A stretch of 64,000 bases of DNA, from NCBI RefSeq assembly GCF_003259435.1, contig NZ_QLMA01000002.1, forward strand, positions 620,001 to 684,000. The letters run 5' to 3'. The position numbers were made by a program, and so were the translations under genes. Every line of letters begins with the position of its first letter. Positions within the stretch are counted from its first letter, which is position 1. This stretch comes from Chitinophaga dinghuensis. Its GTDB lineage: Bacteria > Bacteroidota > Bacteroidia > Chitinophagales > Chitinophagaceae. A model generated the notes under the pieces. It saw nothing but the letters and a program-made list of their open reading frames with translations. It was not told where the DNA came from and did no database searches. Of this stretch, positions 60,703-64,000 are shown piece by piece.

Positions 60703-61926
60703 TTATTGGTTTAATACTGCTTGTTGATCATTTTGCTTATCCTTGAATGCGATTACAAATAATACCAATACACCCACTGCAATACCTGCCGGAATCATCC
60801 AGATAGTTTCCCAGTCATGCGAAGAGGGGCCCGTTCTGTATTTCTCCACGATAGGGCCGCTCAGCAGGAAACCTATCAACATCCCAACGCCATAAGTGGC
60901 TAAGGTCACGAAGCCCTGGGCGGAACTTTTAAATTTCTCTCCAGCTTTACGATCTGTATAAATCTGGCCCGTCACAAAGAAGAAATCATAGCAAACCCCA
61001 TGTAACAGGATACCTACAATCAACATCCAGTAATGGGCGTTTATATCGCCATGCGCAAAGAGGGTATAGCGAAGTCCCCATGCCAACATCCCAATTCCTA
61101 ACATCCATTTTACGCCCAGGCGATGAAACAGGAAAGGGATAATCATCATGAATAAGACTTCTGAAACCTGTCCGAGCGACTGTTTGGATGCTGCTGCCTT
61201 CATTCCAATTTCATTCAGGAAAGGATTGGTGAAGTTGTAATAAAAGGCCAGCGGAATGCAAATGAGTATAGAGGCGACGAAAAAGGTGCGATAGGAAGGA
61301 TCTTTCAACATACCGATGGCATCGAGTCCCAGTATTTCCCGTATGTTGATTTTAGTGCCTTTTTTAAGCGGAGGAGTAGCTGGCAGTGTGAAGCTGTAGC
61401 CACCCAGTATCAGTGAGGAAACAGCCGCCATTTTAAAGGTTAGCTGCAGCTGGTGCCCTTGTTCCCAACCTAGCTGGCCAATGATTAATCCGGCAATAAT
61501 CCAACCGCCGGTGCCAAACACCCGCACTACCGCGAACTGTTTACCAGGGTCTTTCATTTGTCGGAATGAAATGGAATTGACCAGTGCAAGTGTAGGCATA
61601 TACAGTACCATATACACCAGCAGAATAGGGTAGAAGGCACTGAATTGGGTCATGTTTCCTGCGAACCATAATAATACTGCCCCTAATAAGTGGATAATGC
61701 CGAGCATTATTTGTGCGGAGAAGAAGCGGTCGGCCAGGATGCCTACAATGAACGGAGCAATGACAGCGCCATATGACTGTGTCAGGAAGGCAATGCTGAT
61801 GTCATTGTCCGTTGTGTTTTCTAAATTTTTGATAACGAAGGTGCCTAATGTCACAAACCATGCGCCCCAGGTAAAGAATTCCAGGAACATCATGAATGAC
61901 AGGCGTAATCCGGTGGAGGTTCTCAT
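60703..61926 (-). CDS. MFS transporter of the nucleoside:H+ symporter (NupG) family
   Basis: A 407-residue protein with 12 predicted membrane helices. The N-terminal [34 protein letters not shown] and the central [29 protein letters not shown] (in pieces) are NupG-family landmarks. Its substrates are probably nucleosides or related sugars. The start codon and leader form a nested inverted repeat. An oxidoreductase gene follows after 11 bases. Confidence 0.85.
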   Translation of the reverse strand: MRTSTGLRLSFMMFLEFFTWGAWFVTLGTFVIKNLENTTDNDISIAFLTQSYGAVIAPFIVGILADRFFSAQIMLGIIHLLGAVLLWFAGNMTQFSAFYPILLVYMVLYMPTLALVNSISFRQMKDPGKQFAVVRVFGTGGWIIAGLIIGQLGWEQGHQLQLTFKMAAVSSLILGGYSFTLPATPPLKKGTKINIREILGLDAIGMLKDPSYRTFFVASILICIPLAFYYNFTNPFLNEIGMKAAASKQSLGQVSEVLFMMIIPFLFHRLGVKWMLGIGMLAWGLRYTLFAHGDINAHYWMLIVGILLHGVCYDFFFVTGQIYTDRKAGEKFKSSAQGFVTLATYGVGMLIGFLLSGPIVEKYRTGPSSHDWETIWMIPAGIAVGVLVLFVIAFKDKQNDQQAVLNQ

Positions 61927-61976
61927 AACGTTTCATCTTAAAATGTTCTTTAAGATAATAAAATCGCGTTATGAGA
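61921..61976 (-). promoter_or_regulatory. nested inverted repeats around the start codon of the NupG-like gene
   Basis: An outer perfect 10-bp repeat, TCTCATAACG at 61921-61930 and CGTTATGAGA at 61967-61976, encloses a perfect 8-bp repeat, ATCTTAAA at 61935-61942 and TTTAAGAT at 61949-61956. The first outer arm contains the start codon (CAT at 61924-61926). In RNA the arms would fold into a two-part hairpin sequestering the AUG. The same layout could be a pair of operator half-sites in DNA. Confidence 0.65.
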
Positions 61977-62055
61977 AAGCAAAAATTTGATGAACCGAAT
62001 TAAACGATTCTTGTTTCGAAAGTTTTGCTGGTGGCCAGCTTGCGGCTGGCTTGTA

Positions 62056-62703
62056 TTAGCTGGCTTTTATCAGTTGGTGATAGTACTTACAGGCAGGGCG
62101 TAATGCGCATTCTCCACATTTAGGACTCCTGGCCAGGCAGATGTATCGCCCATGCAAGATCAGCCAGTGATGTGCGATATGTACTTTTTCCTTCGGGATA
62201 TTTTTTATCAGTTGTTGTTCGGCCTGGAGGGGCGTTTTAGCGTTGGTGGTAAGTCCGATTCTGGCTGAAACCCTGAATACGTGGGTGTCTACGGCCATAT
62301 TGGGCTGTTGGTGGACAACAGAAGTAATTACATTCGCTGTTTTCCTTCCTACGCCTGGTAGTTTGACTAATTCAGCAACCGTGTCTGGTATCTCCCCATT
62401 GAAATCTTCCACTACCATATTGGCCATTCCTATCAGATGTTTTGTTTTATTGTTAGGATAGCTAATACTTCTGATGAGAGGAAACAGTTCATCAAAAGTG
62501 GCATGACGCAACGCTTCCACATCCGGATATTTTTCAAATATAGCGGGAGTGGTCAGGTTCACCCGTTTATCGGTACATTGGGCGGACAGGATAACGGCAA
62601 CTAGTAATTGATAAGGGTTGTCGTAAATCAGTTCTGTTTCGGCATTTGGAACATGTGCTTCGAAATAGTTCAGCACAAATGCATAGCGCTCTTTTTTGGT
62701 CAT
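62056..62703 (-). CDS. nth: endonuclease III
   Basis: A 215-residue DNA repair glycosylase/AP lyase from the Met at 62703 (MTKKERYAFVLNYF). The helix-hairpin-helix LPGVGRKTANVI contains the catalytic Lys, VDTHVFRVSARIG the catalytic Asp, and CLARSPKCGECALRPACKYY the four cysteines of the 4Fe-4S cluster. It removes oxidised pyrimidines. The frame continues upstream to 62748, but the chosen Met fits family length. A TATCTTTA promoter-like element lies 4 bases before the start. Confidence 0.95.
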   Translation of the reverse strand: MTKKERYAFVLNYFEAHVPNAETELIYDNPYQLLVAVILSAQCTDKRVNLTTPAIFEKYPDVEALRHATFDELFPLIRSISYPNNKTKHLIGMANMVVEDFNGEIPDTVAELVKLPGVGRKTANVITSVVHQQPNMAVDTHVFRVSARIGLTTNAKTPLQAEQQLIKNIPKEKVHIAHHWLILHGRYICLARSPKCGECALRPACKYYHQLIKAS

Positions 62704-62784
62704 GCCGTAAAGATAGAGAAAATGATAGTTGCATTCGCGCTTTAGCAACGGCGAATTACATCATAACGGGATAGTATGTATGGA

Positions 62785-63003
62785 CTAAAGATCCTGTGGC
62801 GCTGTATTGGCGGCGTAATCAAAGATCAGTTGCAGCGTGGCTTTCCTGGGAGAGTAGCTAACCGTATTTAAGGTGGATTTGACATGCTCCAGATTAGCTT
62901 CTACCTCTTGGGACAGGCTGGGTTGATCCTGACTGAGTGGCGTTAAATCGCTGGCAGTAACAAGACACAGGTTAGAAAGTACAGATTGTGTAAAATTACT
63001 CAT
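62785..63003 (-). CDS. small unknown protein
   Basis: A 72-residue soluble protein, with LSQDQPSLSQEVEANLEHVKST in the middle and ending DYAANTAPQDL. It has no recognisable domain. Its open frame, spacing and composition are consistent with a real short gene. Confidence 0.5.
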   Translation of the reverse strand: MSNFTQSVLSNLCLVTASDLTPLSQDQPSLSQEVEANLEHVKSTLNTVSYSPRKATLQLIFDYAANTAPQDL

Positions 63004-63114
63004 GCATTGGAATTTTTATACAAGAAATATAGTTAACGACAATATAAACGACAGATGTACAGAATCTATTGTTAATTTAAGGTAATTTTTTGAGATGTGC
63101 AACGGGACTGGCTG

Positions 63115-63429
63115 CTATTTGGCTGCTGGGGGAGGAGTGAGGATAAAGAGATCTTCGTTGTCTTTCTTCATGTAATATTTTTCCCGGGCAAACTTCTCCA
63201 GTTTTTCAGGGCTGGACAACAGTTCCTGTTGTTCTTCCTTGGTTTTCTTGATTTCGCTGATGAAGAATGCCTTCTGAGCTTCCAGTTTACTTTCTTCTGC
63301 CGAGAATTGGTATTGATACATCAGGTTGGTCTTGTCCAAAAAGGCCACCCACAACACGAAAGCGCCGCCTGTAATAAAGAAAAAGTTCTTTAAGAGGCGT
63401 GGCATTTTTATATACTTCAGTTGTGGCAT
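63115..63429 (-). CDS. septum formation initiator (DivIC/FtsB-like) protein
   Basis: A 104-residue protein from the Met at 63429. One membrane helix (LLKNFFFITGGAFVLWVAFL) is followed by a coiled coil at about residues 45-80 (QYQFSAEESKLEAQKAFFISEIKKTKEEQQEL in pieces) and the terminal EKFAREKYYMKKDNEDLFI motif, typical of FtsB/DivIC. It helps assemble the divisome. It lies 92 bases downstream of enolase in the same direction, an order found in Bacteroidota. Confidence 0.85.
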   Translation of the reverse strand: MPQLKYIKMPRLLKNFFFITGGAFVLWVAFLDKTNLMYQYQFSAEESKLEAQKAFFISEIKKTKEEQQELLSSPEKLEKFAREKYYMKKDNEDLFILTPPPAAK

Positions 63430-63460
63430 ACTGCAAAATACAAATAAACGGCTAATTACA

Positions 63461-63493
63461 AAAGAAAGAGGGCAGCGGATAATTGCTGCCCTC
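63461..63493 (-). terminator. intrinsic terminator of enolase
   Basis: Perfect 9-bp stem GAGGGCAGC (63468-63476) with GCTGCCCTC (63485-63493), followed on the minus strand by TTTCTTTT. Confidence 0.88.
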
Positions 63494-63521
63494 ATAGGTA
63501 TTTTAACTGCTGTAGCAGTAA

Positions 63522-64000
<479 letters not shown>

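Overview
The window reads as chromosome of a Bacteroidota bacterium, most likely a Chitinophagaceae member close to Chitinophaga. This rests on TonB-dependent receptor/lipoprotein pairs, recurring TAnnTTTG (-7 type) promoter elements, DUF983, 2TM, DUF6580 and BtuG-like families, an enolase-DivIC neighbourhood, and RND pumps with Bacteroidota features. No ribosomal RNA and no CRISPR array is visible. One tRNA is present, tRNA-Arg(CCT). Calls come from reading the sequence and translations; no database search was run.

Layout. 0.1-0.4 kb: a possible gene tail, a bidirectional terminator and tatA. 0.5-7.5 kb: a seven-gene leftward unit, btuB / DUF6580 membrane protein / BtuG-like lipoprotein / cobU / cobT / cobS / cobC, joining corrinoid capture at the outer membrane to cobinamide salvage and nucleotide-loop assembly. 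7.5-11.2 kb: a TPR membrane protein, an EamA exporter, an Fsr-like MFS transporter and a FadR-type GntR regulator with a matching palindrome before both its own gene and the MFS gene. 11.3-24 kb: an S9D-type peptidase, two AraC regulators, DUF983, an SMI1/KNR4 protein, an erythromycin-esterase-like protein, a PRISE-like SDR, a putative Fe(II)/2OG oxygenase, and three paralogues sharing a four-cysteine N-terminal module ahead of a membrane segment.

24.6-32.7 kb: a 7.3 kb integrative element next to tRNA-Arg(CCT). It carries a tyrosine recombinase, an excisionase-like protein, an SF3 helicase of the phage/plasmid primase family, a TOPRIM-like primase partner, an XRE regulator with a perfect 24-bp palindrome, and small unknowns. 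No capsid, tail or relaxase gene is seen, so it resembles a P4-type satellite. A 104-bp direct repeat bounds it, and to its left lies the remnant of a second related element (frameshifted integrase N-terminus plus a third att-like copy), so the tRNA site was used more than once.

32.7-44.9 kb: mostly leftward housekeeping and metabolic genes: acyl-CoA synthetase, YceI lipoprotein, PaaN, a TPR protein, two CPBP-like membrane paralogues lacking the protease residues, DUF1015 and serC, a zinc-dependent phospholipase C-like protein and DUF502. 45.0-51.8 kb: a complete TetR/TolC/MFP/RND efflux operon behind a strong Bacteroidota promoter that overlaps an 11-bp inverted repeat. 52.2-54.8 kb: kynureninase followed 9 bp later by a 2H phosphoesterase fused to a long Gly/Tyr/Arg repeat domain. 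55.4-64 kb: BI-1 protein, a 2-oxoacid oxidoreductase alpha subunit with no beta subunit beside it, DUF6134-like and DUF1801 proteins, a Gfo/Idh/MocA oxidoreductase with a NupG-like transporter whose start codon lies in a nested inverted repeat, endonuclease III, DivIC/FtsB-like and the C-terminal part of enolase.
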